Assembly (NCBI GenBank): GCA_031291645.1
Contig: JARLIQ010000083.1
Coordinates: 1-54,362, forward strand
Origin: Caulobacteraceae bacterium
Lineage (GTDB): Bacteria; Pseudomonadota; Alphaproteobacteria; Caulobacterales; Caulobacteraceae
Length of the DNA: 54,362 nucleotides
Direction: 5' to 3'
The position numbers and the translations under genes are program-made. The notes beneath the pieces are model-generated. The model was not told where the DNA came from and did no database searches. It was given only the letters and a program-made list of their open reading frames with translations. Positions 8,757 to 19,497 of this stretch are shown in pieces. Within the stretch, counting starts at the first letter, position 1; each line of letters begins with the position of its first letter.

Positions 8757-9926
8757 ATGCGCGAAGCGGTCATTGTCTCCTACGCCCGCACCGGTCTGGC
8801 CAAGTCCGTCCGGGGCGGCTTCAATATCACCCCCACCGTCTCCATCGCCGCCCATTCGGTGAAGCATGCGGTCGCCAAGGCCGGCATCGAGCCGGAATCC
8901 GTCGAGGACGTGTTCCTGGGCAATGTGGCCCACGGCGGCGGCAACATGGCCCGCCAGGCGGGGCTGCTGGGCGGCCTGCCGATCACCACCTCCGGCGTGA
9001 CCGTCAACCGCTTCTGCTCCTCGGGCCTGCAGACCATCGGCATGGCCGCCAACTTCGTGCGCAACGACGGCGCCAACGTGGTCGTGGCCGGCGGGGTCGA
9101 GACCATCTCCATGCCCAACATGGGCGCCGGCAAGGACAACTTCGATCCTGAGCTGACCCGGATGTACCCGGCGATCTTCATGCCGATGATCGACACCGCC
9201 GACATCGTGGCCGAGCGCTACAAGGTCAGCCGCGAAGCGCAGGACGAATATTCGCTGGAAAGCCAGCGCCGCATGGCCGCCGCCCAGCAGGCCAACAAGT
9301 TCGCCGACGAAATCGTCCCGATGAAGACCAAGATGAAAGTGGTCAACAAGGAGACGAAGGAAGAGTCGATCGTCGACTACGTGGTCAACAAGGACGAGTG
9401 CAACCGCCCCGACACCTCGCTCGAGGGCCTGCAGAAGCTGGAGCCCGTGAAGGGCCCGGGCAAGTACATCACCGCCGGCAACGCCTCGCAGCTCTCCGAC
9501 GGCTCAGCCGCCGTGGTGATCATGGAGCGCAAGGAAGCCGAGCGCCGGGGCCTGGCGCCCATGGGCGTGTTCAAGGGCTGGGCGGTGGCCGGCTGCGAAC
9601 CCGACGAAATGGGCATCGGCCCGGTCTTCGCGATCCCGCGCCTGCTGGAGCGCCACGGCCTGAAGATCGACGACATCGACCTGTGGGAGCTGAACGAGGC
9701 CTTCGCCTCGCAGTGCCTCTATTCCCGCGACAAGCTGGGCATCGATCCGGAGAAGTACAACGTCAACGGCGGCTCCATCGCCATCGGGCACCCCTTCGGC
9801 ATGACCGGCGCGCGTCTGGCCGGCCACGTCCTGCAGGAAGGCAAGCGCCGCGGCGCCAAGAACGTGGTGGTCTCCATGTGCATCGGCGGCGGTATGGGCG
9901 CGGCGGGACTTTTCGAGGTCTGCTAG
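8757..9926 (+). CDS. Acetyl-CoA acyltransferase (thiolase)
   Basis: 389 residues. ATG 8757 lies ten bases after a strong GGGAGG; an in-frame TTG at 8739 precedes that site and is unlikely. The thiolase residues are all visible: Cys87 in NRFCSSGLQ (acyl-enzyme), the NEAFA motif, His in [10 protein letters not shown], and the second catalytic Cys in [11 protein letters not shown]. It performs the last step of beta-oxidation (3-ketoacyl-CoA cleavage) or the reverse condensation. It stands as a single gene and ends in a strong terminator. Chain-length preference cannot be told from the sequence; FadA/PcaF-like is likely. Confidence 0.95.
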   Translation: MREAVIVSYARTGLAKSVRGGFNITPTVSIAAHSVKHAVAKAGIEPESVEDVFLGNVAHGGGNMARQAGLLGGLPITTSGVTVNRFCSSGLQTIGMAANFVRNDGANVVVAGGVETISMPNMGAGKDNFDPELTRMYPAIFMPMIDTADIVAERYKVSREAQDEYSLESQRRMAAAQQANKFADEIVPMKTKMKVVNKETKEESIVDYVVNKDECNRPDTSLEGLQKLEPVKGPGKYITAGNASQLSDGSAAVVIMERKEAERRGLAPMGVFKGWAVAGCEPDEMGIGPVFAIPRLLERHGLKIDDIDLWELNEAFASQCLYSRDKLGIDPEKYNVNGGSIAIGHPFGMTGARLAGHVLQEGKRRGAKNVVVSMCIGGGMGAAGLFEVC

Positions 9927-9963
9927 ACTTCGCCGCAGAATTCGCCCCTCTGGCGAAAGATCA

Positions 9964-9994
9964 GGCCCTCTCCCCGCGGGAGGGCCTTTTCTCT
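9964..9994 (+). terminator. Rho-independent terminator of the thiolase gene
   Basis: GGCCCTC (9964-9970) pairs with GAGGGCC (9980-9986) and is followed directly by TTTTCTCT. This is the clearest intrinsic terminator in the window; it begins 38 bases after the thiolase stop and insulates secA. Confidence 0.85.
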
Positions 9995-10037
9995 GACTTT
10001 CAGGGGCCTCCGGGCCGCTTGCGGACCCCGCGTCGCG

Positions 10038-10066
10038 TTGACTTCGGGAGGGTCGCTGCTTAAGTC
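10038..10066 (+). promoter_or_regulatory. secA: Possible sigma-70-type promoter of secA
   Basis: TTGACT (10038-10043) is a good -35 match. Seventeen bases later comes TAAGTC (10061-10066), a poor -10. It lies between the thiolase terminator and the secA start, where a promoter is required. The weak -10 keeps confidence low. Confidence 0.35.
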
Positions 10067-10146
10067 TCCCGCGCCCTCAAAAGAGCGAATTTTCCCGGCA
10101 GGCGACGGGCAACAGCCGCGCCCACCGCATCAACCGGACTTTCCCC

Positions 10147-12900
<2,754 letters not shown>

Positions 12901-12922
12901 GGGCTCGCGGTCGCCGCCCCCC

Positions 12923-13318
12923 CTAACCCCAGCCCCCGGCCTTGGCGATCCGAACAGCCAGGGTGATGACCCGGCGGGTTTCTTCCCAGTCCACCCGCCG
13001 CAGGGCCTCATCGACGGGCTGGAAGCAGGCGGCCATGGCGTCGTCCCCGGCCACGGGCTCGCCGCCGGTCCAGCGGGCCACATAGTCCACCAGGACCCCG
13101 TGCCAGTCGGCGTCAGGCTCCAGGCTGTCGACCACATCGATCAGGCCCAGGATCTCGGCCTCGACCCCGGTCTCTTCCTTGAGTTCGCGCAGGGCCGCGG
13201 CGCGGGTGGTCTCGCCGAACTCCATGCGCCCGCCGGGAATGCTCCATTGACCCAGCCGCGGCGCCTTGCCCCTCTGGATCAGCAGCACCTCGTCCCCACG
13301 CAGGCAGACCACCCCCAC
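12923..13318 (-). CDS. Nudix hydrolase (start uncertain)
   Basis: A small cytoplasmic pyrophosphohydrolase of unknown substrate. The full Nudix box is present: GGRMEFGETTRAAALRELKEET-G, preceded by LGQWSIPGG. I give GTG 13318 as the first standard start (131 residues). The typical N-terminal strand of this family, 'RRPVPCVGVVCLRG', begins further upstream, where there is no in-frame ATG, GTG or TTG. A CTG at 13357 overlapping the patatin TGA as CTGA is the natural candidate for a coupled start. Downstream of patatin in the same minus-strand unit. Confidence 0.85.
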   Translation of the reverse strand: MGVVCLRGDEVLLIQRGKAPRLGQWSIPGGRMEFGETTRAAALRELKEETGVEAEILGLIDVVDSLEPDADWHGVLVDYVARWTGGEPVAGDDAMAACFQPVDEALRRVDWEETRRVITLAVRIAKAGGWG

Positions 13319-13353
13319 GCAGGGGACGGGGCGGCGGACAGGATCGGCGCCGC

Positions 13354-14427
13354 TCAGCGGGGCGCCAGCAGATTGACGCTGGAGCGGACGCCCACACTGG
13401 GCAGGCCCTTCTCCAGCCAGGCGTCCGCCGCCTTTCGACCCCGCTCCTTGAGATCGACCAGGAAGCTCCACTCGGTGTTGAACTTGGAATCCATGCTCAG
13501 ATCGTTCAACCAATCGTCCGCCTCCACCGCGTGGATCAGCATATTGCGATAGCGGCCGCTGGCGCTTTCCTTGAGCAGGCCTTCCTCGATCAGCTTCTGC
13601 ACGAACCCCACCGCCCGCAGTTCGGAGACCAGGGACGCGTTGAAGGTGATCTCGTTCAACCGATCGATGATCTCGGAGGGGCTGCGCGGGGTCTGTTTGC
13701 GGGTGAAGGGGTTCAGGTTGACGATCAGGATGTCGTTGGGGGTCGGATCGTAGAACAGCGGCCAGAGGGCCGGATTGGCCAGATAGCCGCCGTCCCAATA
13801 GGGCTCCCCATCGATCTCCACCGCCTGATAGAGGTGCGGCAGGCAGGCCGAGGCCATGATGTGGTCGCAGGTCAGTTCGGCCGCGCGGAACACGCGGCTT
13901 TCGCTGGTGCGCACGGCGGTGGCCGAAACATAGAGGGCGATGGGCGAGCGCTCGCGGATGGCCGTGAAATCCACGCTGGCGCACAGGCTGTCGCGCAGCG
14001 GATTGATGTTGAACGGATTGAATTCATAGGGCGACTGGGTGGAGGCCCAGTTCTGGGCCAGGCGCCAGGCCGGGGTCTGCTTGAGCCAGTCTGGGCTGAA
14101 CACCGAGGTCCAGACGCTGTTGTCGCCAAAGGCGTTGCGCCCGCCGCCCAGGTTCACCTCGCGCCAGAACGCGTCCAGCTTGACCCGCGCCCCGGCCGGA
14201 CCGCCGGCGATCAGGCCGGCCGCCAGCACCACCGCGTTCATGGCCCCGGCGGAGGCGGCGGTGACCGCCTTGATTTCCACCCGTCCGTCCTCGAGCAGGC
14301 GGTCGATCACCCCCCACTCGAAGGCGCCGTGAGCGCCGCCACCCTGGAGCGCCAGGCTGATCGGCCGGATCGCGGGCGGCGTCTTGGCCGCCCGCTTCAG
14401 GGGATTGAACCGCATGGCCCGGGCCAT
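13354..14427 (-). CDS. Patatin-like phospholipase (DUF3734-type)
   Basis: 357 residues from ATG 14427 (ATG 14415 is an alternative). The patatin fold is marked by the oxyanion loop GGGAHGAFEWGV (about 29-40), the nucleophile elbow with Ser59 in TAASAGAM, and the dyad Asp212 in YWDGGYLANP. The elbow reads A-x-S-x-G instead of the usual G-x-S-x-G. The C-terminal region (SEIIDRLNEITFNASL and beyond) matches the domain that follows patatin in this bacterial subfamily. It probably hydrolyses membrane lipids or acyl esters. It follows the 3-hydroxybutyrate dehydrogenase with a 10-base gap, and the pair may link to storage-polymer or lipid turnover; this is inference from position only. Confidence 0.9.
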   Translation of the reverse strand: MARAMRFNPLKRAAKTPPAIRPISLALQGGGAHGAFEWGVIDRLLEDGRVEIKAVTAASAGAMNAVVLAAGLIAGGPAGARVKLDAFWREVNLGGGRNAFGDNSVWTSVFSPDWLKQTPAWRLAQNWASTQSPYEFNPFNINPLRDSLCASVDFTAIRERSPIALYVSATAVRTSESRVFRAAELTCDHIMASACLPHLYQAVEIDGEPYWDGGYLANPALWPLFYDPTPNDILIVNLNPFTRKQTPRSPSEIIDRLNEITFNASLVSELRAVGFVQKLIEEGLLKESASGRYRNMLIHAVEADDWLNDLSMDSKFNTEWSFLVDLKERGRKAADAWLEKGLPSVGVRSSVNLLAPR

Positions 14428-14437
14428 CAGCGGTCGG

Positions 14438-15229
14438 TCACGCCGCGGTCCAGCCGCCATCCACCGACAACAGCGCGCCATTGACCGAGGCGCCCGCGTC
14501 GCTGACCAGATAGAGCAGCAGGCCCGTCAGCTGATTGAACTCGACGAACTTCTTGGTCGGTTGGGCGGCCAGGATCACGTCCTTCATCACCTGGTCGGGG
14601 GTCATGCCTCGGGCCTTGGCGGTGTCCGCGATCTGCATCTCCACCAGGGGCGTCTTCACATAGCCGGGACAGATGGCGTTGCAGGTGATCCCATGTTCCG
14701 CCAGTTCCAGGGCCGCGGTCTTGGTCAGGCCAGCGATGCCGTGCTTGGCCGCCACATAGGCCGACTTGAAGGGCGAGGCGACCAGGGCGTGGGCCGAGGC
14801 GAGATTGACGATCCGCCCGCGACCGGCGGCCTTCATGATGGGGATCGCCGCCCGGGTGGTGTGGAAGGCCGAGGACAGGTTGATGGCGATGATCTGGTCC
14901 CACTTGGCGATGGGGAAATCCTCGATCGGCGAGACGTGCTGAACTCCGGCGTTGTTGACCAGGATATCGAGGCGGCCCAGCTCCTTCTCGGCGAAGGCGA
15001 TCATGTCGGCGATCTGATCGGCCTTGGTCATGTCGGCGCCGTGGTAGCGGACCGGAACCCCGGCGGTCAGCTCCAGGGCCGCACGGTCCTGCTCGATCGT
15101 CTCGGGATCGCCAAAACCGTTGAGCACGATCCCCACGCCAGCGGCGGCCAGCCCCTGCGCCAGGGCCTGACCGATGCCGCTGGTCGATCCGGTGACCACC
15201 GCGACCTGCCCTTTGAGACCATAGTCCAT
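14438..15229 (-). CDS. bdhA: 3-hydroxybutyrate dehydrogenase (SDR family)
   Basis: 263 residues. ATG 15229 is preceded by a strong AAAGGAG, so the longer TTG frame is rejected. Classical SDR marks: TGSTSGIG for NAD binding (13-20), NNAG, and the catalytic Tyr-Lys in YVAAKHGIAGL. 'CNAICPGYVKTPLVE' and the Gln-containing C-terminal motif fit D-3-hydroxybutyrate dehydrogenase, which oxidises the monomer of polyhydroxybutyrate to acetoacetate. It heads a minus-strand unit with patatin and Nudix. Other SDR activities are possible, but the similarity to the PHB family is strong. Confidence 0.9.
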   Translation of the reverse strand: MDYGLKGQVAVVTGSTSGIGQALAQGLAAAGVGIVLNGFGDPETIEQDRAALELTAGVPVRYHGADMTKADQIADMIAFAEKELGRLDILVNNAGVQHVSPIEDFPIAKWDQIIAINLSSAFHTTRAAIPIMKAAGRGRIVNLASAHALVASPFKSAYVAAKHGIAGLTKTAALELAEHGITCNAICPGYVKTPLVEMQIADTAKARGMTPDQVMKDVILAAQPTKKFVEFNQLTGLLLYLVSDAGASVNGALLSVDGGWTAA

Positions 15230-15284
15230 GTCGTGCGCTCCTTTGATCGTCGCCAACGCGGTCCGATGGAGGGCTGCGGCGTGC

Positions 15285-16061
15285 TCAGGCCAACGGGTGG
15301 GGCCTGCAGAAGATCCAATCGGTATCGGTGGAAAGGTCGGCCTGATAGACGTATCCCGCCGTATCGAACGCCCTCAACTGTTCGGCCCGTTCAAGACGGT
15401 GCTCGATCGCATAGCGCGCCATCAGGCCCCGGGCCTTCTTGGCGTAGAAGCTGAGGATGCGCGGCGCCTCGCCGGGGCGGATTTCCTTGAAGTGGCAGGT
15501 GATCACCGGCGCCTTGAGGGCGGCGACGTCCACCGCGCCGAAATATTCCTGACTGGCCAGATTGATCAGCGCCGGCTCCGCCTGGGTCTCCAGCACCGCG
15601 TTCAGGGTCGGCGCCACCCGCCCCTTCCAGAAGTCGTAGAGGGTCGCCCCGCGTGGGTTCTTCAGGCGGATCCCCATCTCCAGGCGATAGGGTTGGATGG
15701 CGTCCAGCGGGCGCAGCACGCCGTAGAGCCCCGACAGAATACGCAAATGATCCTGAGCCCAGCCCAGGGCCGCCTTGTCCAGGGTGCGCGCTTGCAGCCC
15801 ATCATAGACGTCGCCGTCGAAGGCCATGGCCGCCTGCAGCCCTTCTTCGCAGGCCTCATCGAAGGCCTGGAAGCGCTGATAGTTGAGATCGGCCAGCTTT
15901 TCCGAGATGGACATCAGCTGTTTCAGGTCCGACCGCTTGAGCTTGCGCGTCACCTTGGCCAAGGCCGCGATGTCGTCCTTCAGCTGCGGTGTGGACAGGG
16001 GCGCGCCCGGCGCGGCGGGGGTGAAATCGAGCGATTTGGCGGGGGACAGCACGATCAGCAT
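15285..16061 (-). CDS. yaaA: Peroxide stress protein YaaA
   Basis: 258 residues beginning MLIVLSPAKSLDF, the signature start of the YaaA/DUF328 family; the 'YGVLRPLD' and 'RPYRLEM'-type motifs (here IQPYRLEMG) are present. In E. coli YaaA is induced by OxyR and lowers free iron during peroxide stress; it binds DNA. The protein here is full length and cytoplasmic. It is followed 55 bases later by bdhA on the same strand, possibly a separate unit, because bdhA has its own strong ribosome site. Confidence 0.95.
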   Translation of the reverse strand: MLIVLSPAKSLDFTPAAPGAPLSTPQLKDDIAALAKVTRKLKRSDLKQLMSISEKLADLNYQRFQAFDEACEEGLQAAMAFDGDVYDGLQARTLDKAALGWAQDHLRILSGLYGVLRPLDAIQPYRLEMGIRLKNPRGATLYDFWKGRVAPTLNAVLETQAEPALINLASQEYFGAVDVAALKAPVITCHFKEIRPGEAPRILSFYAKKARGLMARYAIEHRLERAEQLRAFDTAGYVYQADLSTDTDWIFCRPHPLA

Positions 16062-16173
16062 GGCCGACCAGATAAGCCGCGCGGCGGCCCGCCGCTAGCC
16101 CAAAGCTTGTCTGTTTCGACCTCTTTCGGCGCCGGCGCCCACAGGGCGATCCGAAGCCGCCAAATGCGCCCTC

Positions 16174-17583
16174 TTAGAACAGCACCCGGGGGTTCATGAT
16201 GCGTCCCGGGTCCAGGGCCGCGCGGATCGCCCGCAGGGCCTCCACCTCCACCGGCGACTTGTAGAGCAGGGCCTCGGCCGACTTCATGGTCCCCAGGCCG
16301 TGCTCGGCGGAGATCGAGCCGTTCATGGACGCGACGATGTCGTGCACCCGCCGCGAGCCCGCGTCCCGCAGGTCGCTATGGGCCTCGAAGCTGACGCCCT
16401 CGGCGGCCAGCACGTCGTAGTGGACATTGCCGTCCCCCACATGGCCGAAGGCGACGATCCGCGCGCCCGGCTCCACCTCGTCCACCGCGGCGGACGCCTC
16501 GGCGATGAAATCGGCGATGCGGGAGACCGGCACCGAGACGTCGTGTTTCCAGGCCGCGCCTTCCGATTTCTGGGCGCCGGACTGATGCTCGCGCAGGGCC
16601 CAGAAGGCCTTGGCCTGGCCCTCGGTCTGGGCCACGGCGGCGTCCTGGATCAGATCATCCTCCAGGGCGCGGGCCAGGAGCCGCTCCATGGCCGCTTCCG
16701 CCGCCCCCGGCTCGCCGCTGGCGGTCTCGATCAGCACATACCAGGGGTGATGCTCGGCCAGGGGTTCGCGCTGGTCGGGGATGTTCTTGATGACGAAGCC
16801 CATGCCCCGCCGGCTGATCAGCTCGAAGGCCTCAAGGGCGCCGCCGGTCTCGACCTTGGCCCGGGCCAGGAGGGCGATGGCGTCGTGCGGGCTCTTCAGG
16901 CCGACAATGGCCACGGCCTTGGACGGCAGCACCGGATAGAGCTTGAGGCTGGCGGCGGTGATCACGCCGAGCGTCCCCTCGGCTCCGATCAAAAGTTGCT
17001 TGAGGTCATAGCCGGTATTGTCCTTGCGCAGGCGCTTGAGGCCGTTCCAGATCGCCCCATTGGGCAGCACCGCCTCGATCCCCAGCACCTGATCGCGCAT
17101 GGTCCCGTAGCGCAGCACCGCCGTGCCCCCGGCGTTGGTGGAGATCAGCCCGCCGATGGTGGCCGACCCCTCCGACGCGACGCTTAAGGGAAAACGCCGG
17201 CCGACGCTTTGCGCCTCATCATGTACGAAGGCCAGGGTCGCACCGGCCTCGACCACGATCACGTCGTCGAACAGATCCCGGTCCCGCACCGCCCGCATCC
17301 GCTCCAGGGACAGCAGGATCTCGCCCTGGGGGATCTGCCCGCCCACCAGGCCGGTGTTGCCGCCCTGGGGCGTGATCGCCACCCCATGGGCCGCGCAGAT
17401 TCCCACCACCGCCGAGACCTCGGCCGTGGTCCTGGGCAGGGCCAGCAGAGGGGTGGTTCCCCGCCAGCGATCGCGCCACTCCACCAGCTTGGGCGCCAGA
17501 CGATCAGGATCCTGACTCCAGCCCCCCTCTCCAAGGACGGACTTGAGGTTGGAGATCACATCGGCGGGGACGGGCTTGGTCAT
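16174..17583 (-). CDS. FAD-linked D-2-hydroxyacid dehydrogenase (D-2-hydroxyglutarate / D-lactate dehydrogenase type)
   Basis: 469 residues from ATG 17583. The N-terminal FAD-binding PCMH domain shows PQGGNTGLVGGQIP and SVASEGSATIGGLISTNAGG, which hold the flavin. The C-terminal FAD-oxidase domain carries the metal/substrate motifs FGHVGDGNVHYD and SAEHGLGTMK. This is the GlcD/D2HGDH group, oxidising D-2-hydroxyglutarate, D-lactate or a similar acid and passing electrons to an electron-transfer flavoprotein or quinone. In bacteria the 2-hydroxyglutarate member removes the by-product of serine synthesis. No lactate permease or glcEF partner is adjacent, which favours the D-2HG type; this is inference. 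Confidence 0.9.
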   Translation of the reverse strand: MTKPVPADVISNLKSVLGEGGWSQDPDRLAPKLVEWRDRWRGTTPLLALPRTTAEVSAVVGICAAHGVAITPQGGNTGLVGGQIPQGEILLSLERMRAVRDRDLFDDVIVVEAGATLAFVHDEAQSVGRRFPLSVASEGSATIGGLISTNAGGTAVLRYGTMRDQVLGIEAVLPNGAIWNGLKRLRKDNTGYDLKQLLIGAEGTLGVITAASLKLYPVLPSKAVAIVGLKSPHDAIALLARAKVETGGALEAFELISRRGMGFVIKNIPDQREPLAEHHPWYVLIETASGEPGAAEAAMERLLARALEDDLIQDAAVAQTEGQAKAFWALREHQSGAQKSEGAAWKHDVSVPVSRIADFIAEASAAVDEVEPGARIVAFGHVGDGNVHYDVLAAEGVSFEAHSDLRDAGSRRVHDIVASMNGSISAEHGLGTMKSAEALLYKSPVEVEALRAIRAALDPGRIMNPRVLF

Positions 17584-17656
17584 GGGCCGCAGTTTACAAT
17601 GGGCCGGCGCGTCAGGCCAGAATGGACCACGACCCACGTTCTCGATGGATAGAGCC

Positions 17657-18598
17657 CTACCCCACGAACCCCGCCGCCCGGCGCAGGCGGTCGTTGATGG
17701 CCTCGCCCAGGCCGTGATCAGGGATGGGAGCCACGACGATGGCCGTGGGACGGCGACGGTCGGCGGCGCGCAGATAGGCGAACAGGTTGGCCGCCGCCTG
17801 CGCCAGATCGCCTGAGGGACTGAGGTTGAAGCCCGGATCGTCCGTCACGGCGCCAAAGCCCAGCAGCACCTCTCCAGGCTTGGCCTCGATAGCGTCCAGC
17901 CGCACGGGCGCGTCAGGGGCGTAGTGCAGGGCCAGGCGTCCGGGAGAGCGGCCGGCGTCATTCTCGGCCTCGGCCAGGGGGCCGACCACCGCCTCCAGCT
18001 GAGCGCGGGTCACGCCGCCGGGCCGCAACAGCCTGACCGGACCGTCCAGCACCGCCACCACCGTCGATTCCAGACCGATGGCGCAGGCGCCCCCGTCCAG
18101 GGCCGCGGCGGCGGCGAAGCCGGTCTCGTCCACCGCGTCGGCGAAGCTGGTGGGGCTGGGACGGCCCGAGCGGTTGGCGGAGGGGGCGACCACCGGCCCG
18201 CCGAAACCGGCCAGGACCGCCTGGGCCAAGGGGTGAGCGGGCGCACGCACGGCCACGGTGTCCAGCCCCGCCCGCGCCAGGTCGCAGACCCGCTCCGGCG
18301 CCAGGATCGGCGTCACCAGGGTCAGGGGTCCCGGCCAGAAGGCCTCGGCCAAGGCGTGGGCGCGGGCGTCGAAGCGGGCAAAGGCCTGGGCCGTCTCAAG
18401 GCCAGTGACGTGGGCGATCAGGGGATTGAAGCTGGGCCGGCCCTTGGCCTGATAGATCGCGGCCACGGCAGCCGGATTGGCGGCGTCGGCGGCCAGGCCA
18501 TAGACGGTTTCCGTCGGCAGGATGACGAGACGCCCGGCCCTCAGGGCGGCGACGGCGGCTTCGACGGTGTCGGGCTCGCGCGGCGGATCCTGGCCCAC
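17657..18598 (-). CDS. tsaC: L-threonylcarbamoyladenylate synthase (Sua5/YrdC/TsaC)
   Basis: 313 residues, GTG start at 18598 behind GGCGGG. It makes threonylcarbamoyl-AMP from threonine, bicarbonate and ATP, the first step of t6A37 in tRNAs that read ANN codons. The YrdC domain fills the first ~200 residues: ILPTETVYGLAADA, YQAKGRPSFNPLIAHV and SANRSGRPSPT. Beyond it is the Sua5 C-terminal domain (about 230-313), so the protein is the long Sua5 form rather than the ~190-residue TsaC. Downstream of the YceI gene in the same direction, 113 bases apart. An essential housekeeping gene. Confidence 0.93.
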   Translation of the reverse strand: MGQDPPREPDTVEAAVAALRAGRLVILPTETVYGLAADAANPAAVAAIYQAKGRPSFNPLIAHVTGLETAQAFARFDARAHALAEAFWPGPLTLVTPILAPERVCDLARAGLDTVAVRAPAHPLAQAVLAGFGGPVVAPSANRSGRPSPTSFADAVDETGFAAAAALDGGACAIGLESTVVAVLDGPVRLLRPGGVTRAQLEAVVGPLAEAENDAGRSPGRLALHYAPDAPVRLDAIEAKPGEVLLGFGAVTDDPGFNLSPSGDLAQAAANLFAYLRAADRRRPTAIVVAPIPDHGLGEAINDRLRRAAGFVG

Positions 18599-18711
18599 GC
18601 CTGTCAGCCCGCCTTTGGTGTCGGAGCGGCGCGGTCGCGCGTATGGCTCACGAGCATGAAATAGATCCTTGCGGCGCGTCCGCGCGCCTCTTGCCCTGAT
18701 CTAGCCCATGT

Positions 18712-19326
18712 TCACCCGTGGGTGAACTCGGCTTCGATGATCAGGTGGACATCGTCCCCCACCAAGTTCAGCCAGGCCTTGGAGCCGAAATCCGACCGCT
18801 TGATGTCGGCGGTGGCGGAAAAGCCCATGCGCCGCCCGCCAATCAGGCTGGAGCCATAGCCGTTGAAGGTCACCGCAAGAACCACCGGCCGGGTCACGCC
18901 GTGAAAGGTCAGGTCCCCGGTGACGGTTCCGTGCGTGGGGTCGCTGCGCTGGATGGCGGTGGAAACGAAGGTGATCTGTGGGGCGGCGTCCGCGCCCAGG
19001 AATTCGTTGGCGAAGCGTTTGTTGAGACCCTCGTCCCCCACATCCAGGGATGCGGCGTCCGCCGTCACCTCGATCTTCGCCGCCTCGGGCTGGGCCGGAT
19101 CGTAATCGAAATGGGCGTCGAGGCGATCAAGCCTGAGGGTATAGCCGGAAAAGCCCATATGGCTGACCTTAGCGATCAGGCTGGCGTGGCGCTTGTCCAG
19201 CACATAGGGGCCGGCGGGGGCGGCGGCCGGGTCCTGGTTCGGTGGTTTGATCTGGGCCTGGGCGGGGGCGCCCGACAGGAGCGCCAAGGCCGCAAGCAAG
19301 ACACTGGCTGTTCTGGTTCGGATCAC
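18712..19326 (-). CDS. YceI-family periplasmic lipid-binding protein
   Basis: 204 residues from GTG 19326, five bases after GGGGGGAGA. A very long open frame extends further upstream, but it is a GC-rich shadow of the acyl-CoA dehydrogenase. Signal peptide: IRTRTASVLLAALALLSGAPAQA. The mature part is a YceI lipocalin-like barrel: YVLDKRHASLIAKVSHMGFS, GDLTFHGVTRPVVL and MGFSATADIKRSDFG. YceI proteins bind polyisoprenoid chains in the periplasm and are often induced by stress. It is divergent from the acyl-CoA dehydrogenase, with 171 bases between the starts. Confidence 0.95.
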   Translation of the reverse strand: MIRTRTASVLLAALALLSGAPAQAQIKPPNQDPAAAPAGPYVLDKRHASLIAKVSHMGFSGYTLRLDRLDAHFDYDPAQPEAAKIEVTADAASLDVGDEGLNKRFANEFLGADAAPQITFVSTAIQRSDPTHGTVTGDLTFHGVTRPVVLAVTFNGYGSSLIGGRRMGFSATADIKRSDFGSKAWLNLVGDDVHLIIEAEFTHG

Positions 19327-19497
19327 AATGGTCTCCCCCCAACGGGATCTGGCGCGCGGCACAGCGGAACGCTGCGGCCCGAGCGGGGGCGAAATTACGA
19401 CCGCCCCGCCCCAATTACGTAACGGAACACAATTCCAGACGCCTTGGCCGGACCGACAGGAGTCCCTAGAACCCTCCTCAAACCATCGGAGCACCCC

